A DNA stretch of 64,000 nucleotides from Bugulina stolonifera (lineage: Eukaryota > Bryozoa > Gymnolaemata > Cheilostomatida > Bugulidae), in the NCBI GenBank assembly GCA_935421135.1, contig OW285194.1, positions 2,378,501-2,442,500 on the forward strand, in the 5' to 3' direction. Shown here one piece after another: positions 49,401 through 61,979 of the stretch (the first letter of the stretch is position 1; every line of letters starts with the position of its first letter). The position numbers and the translations under genes were made by a program. The notes beneath the pieces are model-generated. The model was given only the letters and a program-made list of their open reading frames with translations. It did no database searches and was not told where the DNA came from.

Positions 49401-52400
49401 TCTTCAGACTTTTTATAATATAGCCAGCCAATATTCCTATTCCATAGGACTTGTACCTTGTCGATGGAAGAAAGACATACCACCACTCTTTGCGGAGTTC
49501 AGAGCTAAAACAGTCATGTAAACCTTATAAATGTGTTGCAGCCTTTGGCGTTCAGGGAAATGGCAATTGTATTTATAACCCAAGAACAATGAACTATTGC
49601 CTGCCCTCATTAGAATTATTTGTAAAGTTCTGAGCATTTGGCTTATTCTCTGTACGGACTCCATCCTCTCTAATGACTGGCATATTTTGGTCAACCATCC
49701 TGGTGTAAATGAAGAGTAGAATTGAAAATGGGTAAATTTTTTTAATGTGAGACACACCATTTTTAACATGTCACCAATATAATGGCTAGCAAACTGGGTT
49801 GTTTCAGATGCTAAGTCAGCAGATTGGCTATGCAAATAATTTTTTCTCATGCCTGATCAAAAATATACTTATATATTATGTTAACTTCAAACTTCATTAA
49901 ATTGATATAAATTGAAGTATTGCCCACTAAAATATTTGCATCACGTGGTGGTGGAACTTTCTACTAACCTGTATTATTTGCAGCAGCAATCATAAACTAT
50001 ATTTTATTATCCATGTGATGGGCTGATAGCCCTAAGTCTCCTCTTTCTGGTAAGCCTAAATTTAATCCTATTATGAAGCATGGTTTGAGCATTGAAAGCA
50101 AAACAAACTAGTTAGGCTGCATAATGACTCAGTCGTCATTGTCGCCGGTAACTAGATTTTACCAACACTACTATTTGTTCTATTGTGCAATGTCGCCCTT
50201 CTGTGAGCATTGCGTTGTACACTATGTCATTATTGAGGTGGTTTACACTGTGTATTGGCCACTGAACTAAATGGTTGCTGAAGCGGGAGTTATCTTCCTT
50301 GGTAACTTTTTCACTATCAGCATTATTGTATTACAAGGTTTTCAAATAGAAGTACACAAATAATACTGATTTTAGTGTAACAACAATATTGGCTATACCA
50401 ATTTATTGATTTGCTTAGCTAAGGACAAGCTTTTTTAAAAACAACATTTCTTAAACACTTTCTGCTGACTGAGAAAATAAAATCGCTCATAGACTATGGA
50501 CCACTTGTGCAATGCTTAATTTGTCATGTGTTTTCAGTAGATTACTTGTCACATATTATGTAGACAAAAATTGATGTAAATGGTGAAGGTGAGGATGTGA
50601 AGATGTAAAGGGGTGAACATTGTAGACAAATTATCCATAGTCTCACATTAAAAAATGCAATCCAAAGGACAAATTTTCTGCCAGGTCGTTGTTCTGCTGC
50701 TAAATGTCGGACAATTAGATCAATACAAAGTCGTCATAATTAAAAAACTCTGGGTCTGCGTTATTAAACTTCATTCTCCCAGATGTCTCCCTACACAGGG
50801 ATGTTTCGGTATGACGGTACCTTGACATTGCTGCCGATCAACCCGTAACTATCACACAATGGAGCTGTGACACATTTGAACTTGAACAAGGTGTAACCGG
50901 CTGGTTTTGATAAAATATACCCATTCGCATCACAGACAGGATATCATGTGGCAATGGAAACAACTCTTGCTCAGTGATGAGAGAACATTATCACTAGCCA
51001 AAAACAGAAATGGAGCAGTTAGGTGTGAAAAATACCCACAGAAGAGTTCAACCCTCTGCGCGTCTTTCTGATCGTTAAAAATACCTCAATAACCGCTTGT
51101 GACAGTTGCAAGCATAGTGACACATCTCCCATGCAAAGAGGTGGTAGATGTTGCAGAGTAAAAAATTTGCAGCAGTAAAAAATGCCTTCCAGTGCTAAAT
51201 CTGGTTCAAGATGCTGACTGGCTATTTCAAGATGGCAGATCCCCATTCCAACATGTCAGATTAGTCAAATGCTGGATGGACGAAACAGGTGTCCTCGAAT
51301 TGAGGGCACCTGATTCAAATCCAGTAGGAAAATTGTGACAAATTTTGGACAGAATCATTCCTAAAGGCAAGCTGACCAACAAGAGGGACCTTGGTGAAAA
51401 GTTCTGAGATCATGGCATCATATACAGAGTGTACAAAGGCCTAGGAACCTCATACACAGCCTGCTGAAACGTCGCGAAGCTGTGATCAGGAATAAAGGCT
51501 TACCACTCAAATTTTAAGAACTTTTTAATCACAATGAGTATTTCCAAGACCACAAACCTGTTGTCCAAAATCCAAATGTTCAATTATGGCAATATATCGG
51601 TGAATAATGACGCACCAAGTAACTACTTGAAAATCTCACACTTTGACCAAAATCCATGATGTTCATGTATCCAGATAATTGCTTTAGCATACTCTTTCCA
51701 GTTAGATTTGCAAAATGCCATTGAGTACCATTAGATAGAAAGCAAAATTCTGTCCAGTTTGGTTTGATCCAAATGTATCACAGCATAAAAAATCTCTACT
51801 GTGTTAGTTTTTGCTGCTTTGATTTACTAATACACCTTGAACACCTTAAGCACCTTAAACACCTTAAATGTCCTGAAGGATCATACCTACGTGTACATGT
51901 AGGTAGTAATTTTCTAATTTTTTGCCTAGGATATCCTCGAACCCCCTTGTGAGAAGCCACTACACCCCTCCCGCACCCACTCCTGGCCAGCCCAAATTTT
52001 GTTTTAAAAGTTACACGCTTGATAGAAGCAGAGGGCTATTGCAGATAAAAGTGTCTTTGCGACCTGAATTTCAGACCCAGGCCAGCTTGCAAAAATATTT
52101 TCCAGCAGACATCCGTCACAGAGTCGTGAACATACTGGCCTGGGCCAAAAGCAAATTCTTCATTTTCGCGCGAAGAAATCAGGTGTACCGATGACCTAGG
52201 GATGGTTTCTTCCGGCCAAGCAAAATCCCAGGCCAGTAACCTTTCTGACCTAGGTCGGACGACCATCTTGTGATTTTGATTTGCGACCCGGGTTCGTCCA
52301 AAAGGTCGTAAAGACAGTATAAACTGCACCTGGAGGACCACGTTGTCCAATCTGAGCCGTAGGTCTCTATACGGCCATCCCAAACTTTGCATTGCAAAGT

Positions 52401-55400
52401 CGCATATCTACATTGTAGTCAATTTGATATCCTGATCAAATCAGTGCTTAGAGCTTCTTACACTTTGCTATTAAAGGCGGACTGTACTGAAATTTGATGT
52501 TACGAGTTGAATACACCAATAAAAAGCCTAGTAGCAGCTGAACCAGTTAGCACAATACCAGCTGGGATACATGATGTCATCATAGTACTCAGCCCTGTTG
52601 AAACTAGTGAATTACATCATTGTGGGGAGTGAATGCCAGACTACTCATTATGTTATTATAAACAGGAGATTTTAATTGAGTTCTTATCCTCGTTGTACTA
52701 GGAATATTGTAATGGTCAGGACATTTGTCTACACGACCTCAGCTCGCCTGATGGACCTTATAGCACCCTAAGTGCCTAGTAGTTGTCAGAGCTCTACTTG
52801 TCTAGCCCCTGGCATTCTGCACTTAGTTGTCTATTGACTCATACCTACATTGTTATGCATGTTTTGACCATACATTTGTAATTACATACCACTTGCAATG
52901 TATATACTTACGTGTATAATGTGCATTACTGAGCAATCATGTCCTTTTTATACCCATGTAAAGAGGGCTGACCTCTCAGAATTGCCTGATATTGTACATG
53001 AATTAGATGATTTTAAGCATCTTTTGTTGTACCCGACCTATTTTGGGTTGGCCATCGGGCTTCCGGTCGCCATTTTGTTGTGCAATTTCCAGACAGCACT
53101 AAGTCGTCTTTTTACGACACTACGTTGGCCTTTTTACTGGAACTTCCCCAGGAAGTTCTTATACTACATAAATCACATTGCTTTTGTGTTCATTGTCTCA
53201 GTTTATGCTTGAATCTCAATAAAGAGACATCGATACTTATATACAGAGACTTTCTCTTCGTAGATAGGTGGTTCAAGTTGTCAAGGTCTTCGACCTTGCC
53301 TCCCGAACCGCCTTCTAGGTCAGACCACTTGCTGGCCTAGTTCTCAATTGTGCCAACTGGACAAAAGGCCAAACTGAGATAATAAGTATTTAGTGACAAA
53401 ACCACAACGAAGTTATATAGTAACTTCTGATATTTGAAGCTTCATAATGGGGCCAATAATTTAACTAGAGCTTCCAAATATTTGTGATGATGAAGTTTGC
53501 CACTCTTTACTACAAGCAACTGATAACTCCATTTTTTCCATTTTGCCAGTTGGCACATTTGTGAATTAGGCCAGCGCACTATCTTTCTCAGTAATAGTAA
53601 ACAAGCATTGACTCGGGACCACATGGGTCATCTTGAGTAGTCATTGGACTACTATTGCCTGTTGATCTTTCATGTAATGAGAAGGTCTAGCACTACTCAT
53701 AGGCTCTTCATTTTAGACAAGGGAGTCATCTCAGGACGACAGCATAACCCCCCAAAAACCATTACAATATTACAAAACGGAAAAATGGGTTTGTGGAACA
53801 AATGCTAGTTAATATTATTAGATAATAAAAAACACACCTTGCTGCGAAAAATTATTAAAAAATGACCTTTGAATATATAGGCTACTTGTTTATCTCATGA
53901 ATAATGTGGTGTTTCCAGCTCACATTAGCGTGCAGACTCCTACAATAGCTGCATGGACTCTATATTACTGCATGTATAACTTGCCTAGTGTCTACTAATG
54001 TGTACCTATTATCAAATCATGTTTGCCTAAACTTGTCCATTATTGTTTATTACGCATCATTATAGCAAGTTTGTATCATTGTATTAATTATTCTAAGAGT
54101 CTTTGCCTATTGTAAATAATGGCCGATGTCTTGGATCTTACTAGTTTTTACATATAATACCTTTCACATGATTATAAGCCATTTTTGTCAATGGCTGACC
54201 CTTTTAAGGTCGGACCTTGGGCACTTTTCAGCCATATTTTTATGCAATTTCCCGGGCCGATACCTTTATCGTCCCACCCGATACCTAATCGGGCTTTTTA
54301 CCGGAAACTGATTAAGTATAAAAGCAAGCACATTTCTTATGCTAGTCAGTTATTGATTGCGCTCTAATATAGCAACATCTCTTGACTCAACCTACAGAGT
54401 CTTACTCTTGCTGGTAGGCAGGTCCAACCTTGGGCCCTTTGGACCTTTAGCGCCCGAGCTCGTCCTCATATTCGTATAAGACTCTTACCACGCTCTTGAT
54501 GAGTATAAACATCTAACCAAAGTCGTTTCTTGACTCTTTAATGAACTTAAGCACCGGGCCTACGTCCCCAGTTCAATACTAAGAACTTCTAAACTCCTAG
54601 GAGTATAAACCATCGGACGTACGCCGATCCTTGACTCTTCAATGAAACTAAGCATCGGGCCTACGCCCTTACAACACTAATAGAGCTACAAACTGTTCCC
54701 TATTTATGTAATGGTGGAGGTACAATTTGATAGACCACTCTCAAGCATTTTCCACACCAGTGTCTACATCGGCACCAGTGTGACCTACCCATAAAACATT
54801 GCAATAACATGCCTACTTATTAGACTGGTGTGTTGAACCTGTAGAACGTAGTATTGTAATGGATTTTGGTTTCTGGTGTGGTCGTTCTAAGACGACTCCC
54901 GAGTCCAAAGTGAAGTGCTTATGAGTGGTGCTAGGCCTTCTCATTACATGAAAGATTGATCGGAGTCAGTAGTCAAAGAACTACCAAAGACGACCCATGT
55001 GATCCCGAGTTATGCTTGTTTACTATACTGAGAAAGAGAGTGATCTGACCTAGTAGGCAGTTCGTGTTGCAAGATCGAGGACCTTAACAACTAGAATGAC
55101 CTACCTACGAAGTGAAATTCTCTGTATATAAGTATAGATGTCAGGGGGTTTGACCATTTTCTATAATATATTATATACATTGTATATTGTATTTTTAGCA
55201 AGGAATTTATCTGTAAGCAGTCAGGGACTTGTTTCAAATCCATGAAAATACCAGTCCCTGACTGGGGGTTTGAACCCGGGGCCTCTACGGCACCTAATCG
55301 CCTAGCACAGTGAACAGAACACGCTACCACTACACAGCTGGTGTAGTGGAACACGCTACCACTACACAGCTGGTGTAGTGGTACAACTGCTTTTTGTAGA

Positions 55401-58400
55401 TTCGCTAGCTCTACACTGTACTTCATTCCATTGCATGTTTTTTATCATTGTATAGGGGTCAATTATTTTTACATGTCGCTAGAGTTTAATGATTTACGTT
55501 CAGTCATAATTGTGAACAGATTCAATGTATACATGCATATGTATGACGCTGGATGATGATTGATGTTCTTACATAGGTATGTTTCATAAACCTGAAATGC
55601 TTCAAAATTGCTTTTTTTCTGAAATGCACCCCCAGGGCGTCGGCGGCCGGGAAGCTGCCCCGGTCCCGGCCAGGGGACATAGGCAGTCCCCTGGACTATC
55701 GGCCTGATTTTTTTGCCCCACCAATTTTTATTTGGTGGCTACAGCCCTGTCTAATTGGCATATTATGTTGGTAATATTATCTTTTTGGTATACTAGAGAA
55801 ATACATCAGTAGAAATTACACAGTATGCAAACAATGTTAATAAAGTCTATCAATACTTACAAGTTTAAACGTGCTGACGAAGTGCGTGCAAATTTGAAAT
55901 GTGACAGGTCAGAGAGGTAATATGACATAATCACACTTGCTAATATTGTCGCAACCCACGCGATCGTTCCCCAAAATCTTGATCTAAAAGGCAATAAATT
56001 ACATGTACATGATTGTATGTGTGTTTATTAAATTATGCATTTGTTGTACTTGGTGAATATACTAGTCACTAGTCACTAGTCACTCTGGTCTTGCAGCAAT
56101 GACGCAAGTTATCTGCAAGGACGTGGGTTCGAGTCCCACCAACGACCTGGAGGTTTTCGTCCCGAAGAAGGTTTTCCCTCTGTGCCATATCGAACTATAA
56201 TAATATCCAGCTCTAGGAGCCGTGGTGGCCCCTCGACTAGCTCTGCTACTGGGCAGCCACGTTAAAGAATTGTGTTTGGCGCCACGGATATTATTAACAT
56301 TCATCTGCGTATGTGAAAACCACAAAAGTTGCAAAACTGTCTCAGACCCAGAAAGGCCACAATGTTAGTCACAAATAAGTGTAAATAATGAATTAGCAAT
56401 TTTTGGCTTCAACATTACGGTTTGTCATGTACTTTGCAAGCCATGATACAATAATACCAGAAGAATATCAACTCCTTGAATGCATTATCATGCCTTGCTC
56501 CTTACATTGGTCAGCTCTTAACCTACTTTCTGCATCCATTTGTTTTACTTTATAGCTTTAGGTGTAATAATAAACTTGAAGATTAAAATTAGATGTAGTT
56601 CGGTTCCAAGCTAAAATTGTCAGACCATATTATAGAGACTACAGTCACAATATACTACCCCCATCCTCTAGTGTCCCATCAGTGTACATGTAGAACCATT
56701 GGCTATTGCGATGACCGAATTTTTTCTACCAAGAGTTACCAGTAGTTTCAGCTGTACACAAAACTATTAGTAATAAAATGATATTTAGTTAATTGTTGCT
56801 TAATTCTTTTTGAATTAATGGGTCTACGTGTATCTGTTATATTATCAAGTAAGCTATTTTTATTTTCCAACAAATCATTTGAGTAGCAAAATAATATATC
56901 TACAATGTAATTAATTTAAACTTAAACAGTTAGTACATATACATTATGTGGTAGCAATCCCTGCAATGCTTGAAAATAGCACCAGTTGAATAAAAAGTGG
57001 TTAATTCAAGTAAAATACATTGTATATGTGGGTAAAATTGCCAATTTACAGCGTTGTGACATTTTGTGGGAAAATTTTGACTTTTGGGGGTAAAAACAGG
57101 GATGTTTGTGGATTTGTGACATTTTGCAACATCTGTGGGTTCCAAATGACATGTATACAAGTACAATACATAAAAATATGTTATAAATGTAAACTACCTG
57201 CTACACACACACAGACACAGAGGCATTATCGCAATGTACAATGTATTAACACACTAGGGGAAAGTAGACTTGCGTTCCCTTTTATTTCAATGATTGTTCT
57301 GTGTTTCTTTGGATAAATTTGAAACCAAATTTAGAAATAAAGCAGCATTTACATGCTTTGGTTGAAAAAATCCCAGATTCACTAACAGTAATTCCCCTGA
57401 TTTGACTAGCCTAAAACAATCAAGTCTGGGGGAGATAGTACTGATGGTCTCTAGTTAATTGAACTGTATGCCACTTAAAAAACTTTACATAACTTAGAAA
57501 AAGTTTTGAACAGGCAACTCTCAAAATAGTCGTGCTATGTATTTAAATGGTGAATGATCATGAAGCAGGTTGTGTGGGATAGGGTTAAAACAGCATGAAA
57601 TTTGATCAGTGATTCGTTTGACTGAATGTCAAAACTTTGAAGTTATCTCAGCGCTTCACACACTAGCTTACTGGGCCAAAGTCATCAATATAGTTGCTTG
57701 TAAATTTATATCCAGGCAATTAGTACTTATTCTAAAATATGGCAGTGGTTGGTTATTATAGCACTAACTGACATGATATCAAGCCCTGCCATGGTTAAAT
57801 ACATACAGTGTACATCGTACATGGAAGTAAAAACGTATTCAACTCACCTGTATAGTGCATACACTAGGAATGGTGCAAATATTGCATACTGCATTTCAGC
57901 CGCAATATACCAAGTCCAACTCGCACACTAAAACATAGACATGCCATACTCTATTCTCCATTGTACATTATGTAGCTTGTAGGCGCCATTGTTTCTTTTA
58001 CAGTTCTATTCAATGGTGAGGTCCAGCTCATTGGACAATATATAAATCACAAGATTTGTGCATTATAGCTGGTGAATCACAGTACTAGCTGCTCTATAAC
58101 TGCTGTCATTGTTTGATGACTGACTAAACCAAACGTCACTTTAGCAAGTTTTCAAACATTTCTCATATTACTTTTTGAATGCTTGTAATGAAACCTCATT
58201 CAATTTGGGCTGCTTGGATGTAAAGAAAGCTTTAATAGAAAACATGGATTATGCTCTACTAAGTTTTTCAGCAAGTGTGTTACATGTATTATTACGTGCT
58301 GGTTCAAAGAGCACCAGCAACTGATTATTTAATTTCATTTCCTATGCATTACAAGTGACATTTATTTGAAAAAAGCACCATCTCCCCAAATTTCATTTCT

Positions 58401-61400
58401 ACTTAGTGTGCTTGTCAAAAATGTGTTGCTGTGAAGCTATTGCCAACCTACCTTAAGTCTTCTGATCGGTAGAAAGTTGGTAGTATAAAGCATGTAGTGA
58501 TGCCACGTCTCCGAGCATCGAGATTCAAAAGTTCCACAGTTGTACCAGACAGGTCCATTGTTTGTATAGCAAAGCAGTTTCCAGTTCAAAATGAACATAA
58601 TCAAATATGCTGGTGTCAACCTAAAACATTATGTTGTACTGTACAATGGTCTATAATAGCTTATTTTAACGTTTAACGAGTGGATCGAACTCGTTAAAAT
58701 ATAATTCGTATCACTAAACTATTAGTTAACTACATGTATATTGCAATGGTCACGTATAACTCTGATCTAGCCTCCCGACTACATGACACTAATTATATAC
58801 ACTTATCTTGCATTACACTTTCTTGCATTGCTTGTCTATGTAGTAGAATGTTGCTGTATACCTGTTATGTGCATTACTGAGCAATTATGTCCTTTTTATA
58901 CCCATGTGAAGAGGCCCAACCTCTCAGAATTGTCTGATATTGATTTTGCCTGTGATCTAGACGGTTTTAAGCATCTTTTGTCAAACCCGACATATTTTGG
59001 TTCGACCATCGGGCTTCCGGCCGCCATATTGTTCCACAATTTCCAGACAACACTGCGTGGTCTTTTTACAACACTACATCGGCCTTTTTACTGGAACTTC
59101 CTCCGGGAGTTCTTATACTATATAAAGCACACTGCTTTTATGTTTGTTGTCTCAGTTCATGCTTGGATCTCAGTAAAGACACATCTATACTTATATATAG
59201 AGACTTTCACTTTGTAGATAGGTCATTCCAGTTGGTAAGGTCTTCGACCTTGCAACCCGAACTGCCTACTAGGTCGGATCACTTTCTTTCTCAGCATAGT
59301 AAGCAAGCATCGACCCGGGACCATACGGGTCGTCTTGAGTAGTTATTAGACTACTAGTACCTGGTAATCTTTCATGTAATAAGAAGGCCTAGCACCACTC
59401 ATAGGCTCTTCATTTTGGACAAGGGAGTCGTCTTAGGACGACAGCACAACTCCCCAAAAAACCATTACAATATTCACGTGTTGTTTTCATTAGCTGCAGT
59501 AGTAAATTATTACCGCGGTTAATTACAAGTGTCATGGTTAGTTATCAGCGCAATAGCAATAGCGCAATAGGTCGAGTGCTCGACTGTCAATCCAATACCC
59601 GTAGGTTCGAATCCCGCTTCAAGACTGTTTTTTTTCGTCTGCTGTATACAATAATATTAGCTAGGTATACAATACTAATCTCATCCGTAACTGTACCATA
59701 GGATTACTGTAGGTGCAATTCTACATTGTATATTCAACTACAATGTATAAGACAACAAAAAGGGGTAAATATACTACATAACTTATGAGCCAGAAGAATG
59801 GTTTAAAATTGTAATTTTGCCTTACCTGCACCTTACCACATTTTACCACAACCCTGTACCTTTGTGGTTTTTAACCAATTTTTGGTGGGGTTCGTTAAAT
59901 TAAATAATATACGTTAAATACAACTTGCAACAAAATTCTCAAAATTGTTATTTTTTTCTGCGTTAAATTAAATCATTGTACAGTATATGAGATCCTGGTA
60001 GCGCAAGTGTAAGTAATGAACTATTAACTGGAACATCAAGTCATTATTTTAACTTTTTAACATTGGATCACATGATTGACATCTCATCAATGTGGCAACT
60101 AGCGCGTACCTTACAATGGCCGGAGACAGAGACCAGTTCAGTTTCTTTAATATGAGGGTGATTCAGTAAACAAGGTGATTTTATCATATACAGACTTGCA
60201 TTGTGCATAATTACAGGCACAATGCTTTTTTTTATCTTTTTTGCAACAATCTCCATCGAATGACATGCAGCATACATGTGTTGAATACTCTCTGCAAAGA
60301 TGGTCTTGGACTGGCGTTTTACCCAATCACTCACAGTCATCTGTATCTCTTCATAACCAGTGAAATGTTTTTTCCTTATGCATTTTTAAGGTAAAAAGTG
60401 AAAATGAATGGGGTATGCAAGTGAAAATCGGGCCTGATCTGGGCTCTATGGTGGATCTGGGCTCTATGGTGGATCTGGAGGCAGTTCTCAACCAAACTGG
60501 TTGTAGTGGCTCCGGCGCCAGGTCAGGTCTTGTCATGGTGCTTCGAGGTCAGCATTTTGGAACCCATTAACAGTTGATTTTGGAGTTGGACAATTCTGTG
60601 TGCTGTACCGGCTGATGTGCTGTACCGGCTAGTGTTCTGTACCGGCTGATGTGCTGAATTTCTTGATATGTCACCTGCTATTAATCTTCTTTCACTCATA
60701 ATGAGGTTATCAACAGATCTTATCATGGTGGAAGGAATTTGGGGTTTGGGATTTGGGGTTTGGACCTTTCTTCATCATGGACACTTTTCAAGCCTTCTTT
60801 GAACAATTTAGCACATTTTAACCACAATTTTTTGGCTAAAACAAGCTATACCATAAGCAGCTAACACTGCTATAGATTATGTGAAAAATAAAAAACATGT
60901 TTTTCTGTACAATACAATTCCTTTTATAAAAAATTTGCCATGTTTACTGAATGACCCTTGTAAATTGTCAAATTGACTACAGTCACCTCTGTTACTTTTC
61001 ATTAGATCATTAGGATAACACATGGAAGTAGGTGCTTGGGTCTACCATCCTCAAGTTAGAATATGAGTTTGTTTCTCTTAAGGGCAACATTGTATGCCAT
61101 GCTTCTTGTTCTGGAGGGATGATAGCCGTTGCCGTGACACCTGTTAGTGTTTTCAGGTAGTAGTATTAGTGACCCGTTTGGTCAATATAACAATATTTAG
61201 TTCAACAATGCCAACGTCCGGTTATGTTTTTGAACGATACTGAACATACTGCAAAGAATACAACATAATATAACGCTTGACGTCCTAATAATGTGATCAA
61301 TAGATGAGCGTTTTAAATACACAAAGTTTGAGCGTTGTCTTTTGTACCAACCTCAAATATCGGTGCAGATATGTAAAGGGGAGAGATCTGAGGAATCTTT

Positions 61401-61553
61401 TCAAGTCTGTGGCAGGTGCTTGGTACTGTTTGAGTAGCGTGTATGAGGTTAGCATTCCGCTCAATGTGAAGAATGTATTTACGGCAGTGTGTCCTTGTAT
61501 AGTTGATGACAGAATGAAATTTCGGTGAAAGTTAGCCAAAAATAGGGCATTTG
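46438..61553 (-). CDS. NRF-6-like acyltransferase-3 family membrane protein (5' exons not seen)
   Basis: Eight exons splice in frame: 61352-61553, 58452-58620, 57848-57927, 55861-55983, 49378-49504, 47532-47721, 46996-47138 and 46438-46629 (1226 bases, about 408 residues). The protein follows the acyltransferase-3 domain of nose-resistant-to-fluoxetine proteins. In order it shows FHRNFILSSTIQGHTAVNTF and FFTLSGML, YLHRYLRLTPAYLIMF, CASWTWYIAAEMQYAIFAP, LPSTRYKSYGIGILAGYII, DAAWSIGISCIVISCSMGGG, STTYGTYLIHQP, and a last helix with SALFELPFIHLQQIYLPR. About ten hydrophobic segments fit a multipass protein. The family transfers acyl groups to extracytoplasmic substrates, and in nematodes acts in gut lipid and drug transport; the substrate here is unknown. 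The N-terminal NRF domain and first membrane helices should lie above 61553 but are not visible. For the last exon an acceptor nine bases further in is possible. Confidence 0.85.
47454..47502. repeat. Perfect 17-bp inverted repeat with 15-base loop
   Basis: AATTACTTCTGCAGTTC (47454-47470) and GAACTGCAGAAGTAATT (47486-47502). It lies in the acyltransferase intron 30 bases past a splice donor. Confidence 0.9.
49860..50760. other. Intron sequence, nothing recognised
   Basis: AT-rich intron between acyltransferase exons at 55861 and 49504. No repeat partner elsewhere in the window. Confidence 0.3.
50900..51515 (+). pseudogene. Tc1/mariner transposase fossil
   Basis: Broken reading frames keep the order of a Tc1-type transposase C-terminal half. 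First comes LLLSDERTLSLAKNRNG (the 'DES' catalytic segment). A decayed middle follows. Then comes FQDGRSPFQHVRLVKCWMDE, where Tc1 enzymes have the 'QQDNAPCHTA' segment, followed by LRAPDSNPVGKL in the place of 'PAQSPDLNPIEN' and a final KAYHSNF. Several stops and shifts interrupt it. No clean terminal inverted repeats were identified. It lies in an intron of the acyltransferase gene. Confidence 0.65.
51520..52700. other. Intron sequence with an unidentified GC-richer island
   Basis: A 10-base tandem (ACACCTTAAG-like, four units) lies at 51832-51872. Between 51920 and 52400 base composition rises and both strands are open for about 90 to 118 codons, with repeated CCTAGG/GACC phrases. I recognise no domain. 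A decayed transposon is the likeliest explanation. Confidence 0.3.
52708..53766 (+). mobile_element. Solo-LTR-like element, family A, with a nested MITE
   Basis: Ends TGTAATGG...CCATTACA are 8-bp inverted termini flanked by ATAT on both sides. Internal landmarks match the copies at 43223 and 58742: CCTTTTTATACCCATGTAAA, a GACC/GGTC-rich middle, ATACTACATAAATCACATTG near 53160 and TCTCAATAAAGAGACA near 53213, which fits promoter and polyadenylation signals of an LTR. It has a 239-bp insertion (53334-53572). Confidence 0.72.
53334..53572. mobile_element. MITE nested inside the LTR-like element
   Basis: GGCCTAGTTCTCAATTGTGC opens the insert and its reverse complement with three mismatches closes it (GCACATTTGTGAATTAGGCC). 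The sister element at 58742-59469 has no sequence here, so this is a clean insertion. Confidence 0.78.
53900..54850 (+). mobile_element. Probable LTR-like element, family B
   Basis: Organised like family A but different in sequence: GGTCGGACC and GGGCCG palindromes, AGTATAAAAGCAAGCAC near 54315, then a short tract repeated about 100 bases apart (GCA(C/T)CGGGCCTACG at about 54550 and 54652). Ends are not defined. No second copy in the window. Confidence 0.4.
54855..55140 (-). mobile_element. Family A LTR fragment in reverse orientation
   Basis: TGTAATGG at 54855 through TCTAAGACGACTCCC, GGTGCTAGGCCTTCTCATTA and the mirrored TATATAAGTATAGATG is the reverse complement of the 3' half of the element at 58742-59469. 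Confidence 0.75.
55255..55390 (-). mobile_element. tRNA-derived SINE-like element with a 32-bp tandem duplication
   Basis: The minus strand reads GTGTAGTGGTAGCGTG (A-box-like) then, after a spacer, CCCCGGGTTCAAACCCCCAG (B box and T stem). The A-box end is duplicated: 55317-55348 is repeated exactly at 55349-55380. Confidence 0.55.
55620..55745. other. Isolated GC-rich island
   Basis: About 120 bases rich in CCGG, GGCCGGG and CCCCTGG phrases in strongly AT-rich intron sequence, with self-complementary parts (CCAGGGGAC, GTCCCCTGG). Probably a repeat fragment. Confidence 0.4.
56085..56300 (+). mobile_element. tRNA-derived SINE
   Basis: A perfect T-arm (GTGGGTTCGAGTCCCAC, 56123-56139) follows a degenerate tRNA 5' part. 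The body then runs through CCCTCTGTGCC, GGTGGCCCCTCGACTAGCT and CACGTTAAAGAATT. CACGTTAAAGA also occurs in the element at the right edge of the window, suggesting a shared SINE body. Three ACTAGTC units precede it. Confidence 0.6.
58742..59469 (+). mobile_element. Solo-LTR-like element, family A (most complete)
   Basis: 728 bp from TGCAATGG to CCATTACA, flanked by ATAT on both sides. It has TATATAAAGCACACTG near 59119 and TCTCAGTAAAGACACATC near 59167. No internal retroelement genes adjoin it. It lies in the intron between the first two visible acyltransferase exons. A plus-strand frame of 144 codons (58783-59217) is open through most of it. Confidence 0.75.
59550..59626 (+). other. tRNA-Asp-like sequence (pseudogene or SINE head)
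   Basis: ATAGCGCAATAGGTCGAGTG (A box region), GCTCGACTGTCAATC (anticodon-arm-like, GTC) and GTAGGTTCGAATCCCGC (B box and T arm) are in tRNA order and spacing. The acceptor ends do not pair well, so a working tRNA gene is doubtful. Confidence 0.45.
60436..60655. repeat. Two short tandem repeats
   Basis: GATCTGGGCTCTATGGTG is repeated just over twice (about 60436-60477), and CTGTACCGGCTGATGTG three times with variation (about 60598-60655). They are separated by unrelated sequence in an acyltransferase intron. Confidence 0.75.
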
Positions 61554-61979
61554 CTAAAATGAGATGAATGCATATACAAGTATACATGTAACTACTGACA
61601 TGAAAGAAATGACAAGGAAGTCTTAATTCTTTATCAAACAATACACAGTCCATTGGGTACTAATATTAAGTGTAGTTCAGTTGATTTTAACCACTTGGTT
61701 AGCCTACAATTATCATGTATGAGAAATCAAATTAACTTTTTTGGCAGCTGAGTTTTACGCACAATTTCAGAATGACTGAAACTATAAAACACAACCATGT
61801 AATAAATGCCTGCGCACCAGAAGGCATCTAAATGTAGATACCAAAACATTACATTGGGTATATTTGAAAATTGTATGAGACTGCATTTAATAACCGAATG
61901 CAATTTGAGCATTCAGGCGTGACTAATACTTGTTCCGACGTTAAATACTCTTGTTTATGATAAATATAAATACCAGGTG

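Noticed and set aside
49437..49850. 137-codon minus-strand open frame
   Set aside because: Only its left edge overlaps, in a different frame, the real exon at 49378-49504. The rest is intron with no recognisable motif.
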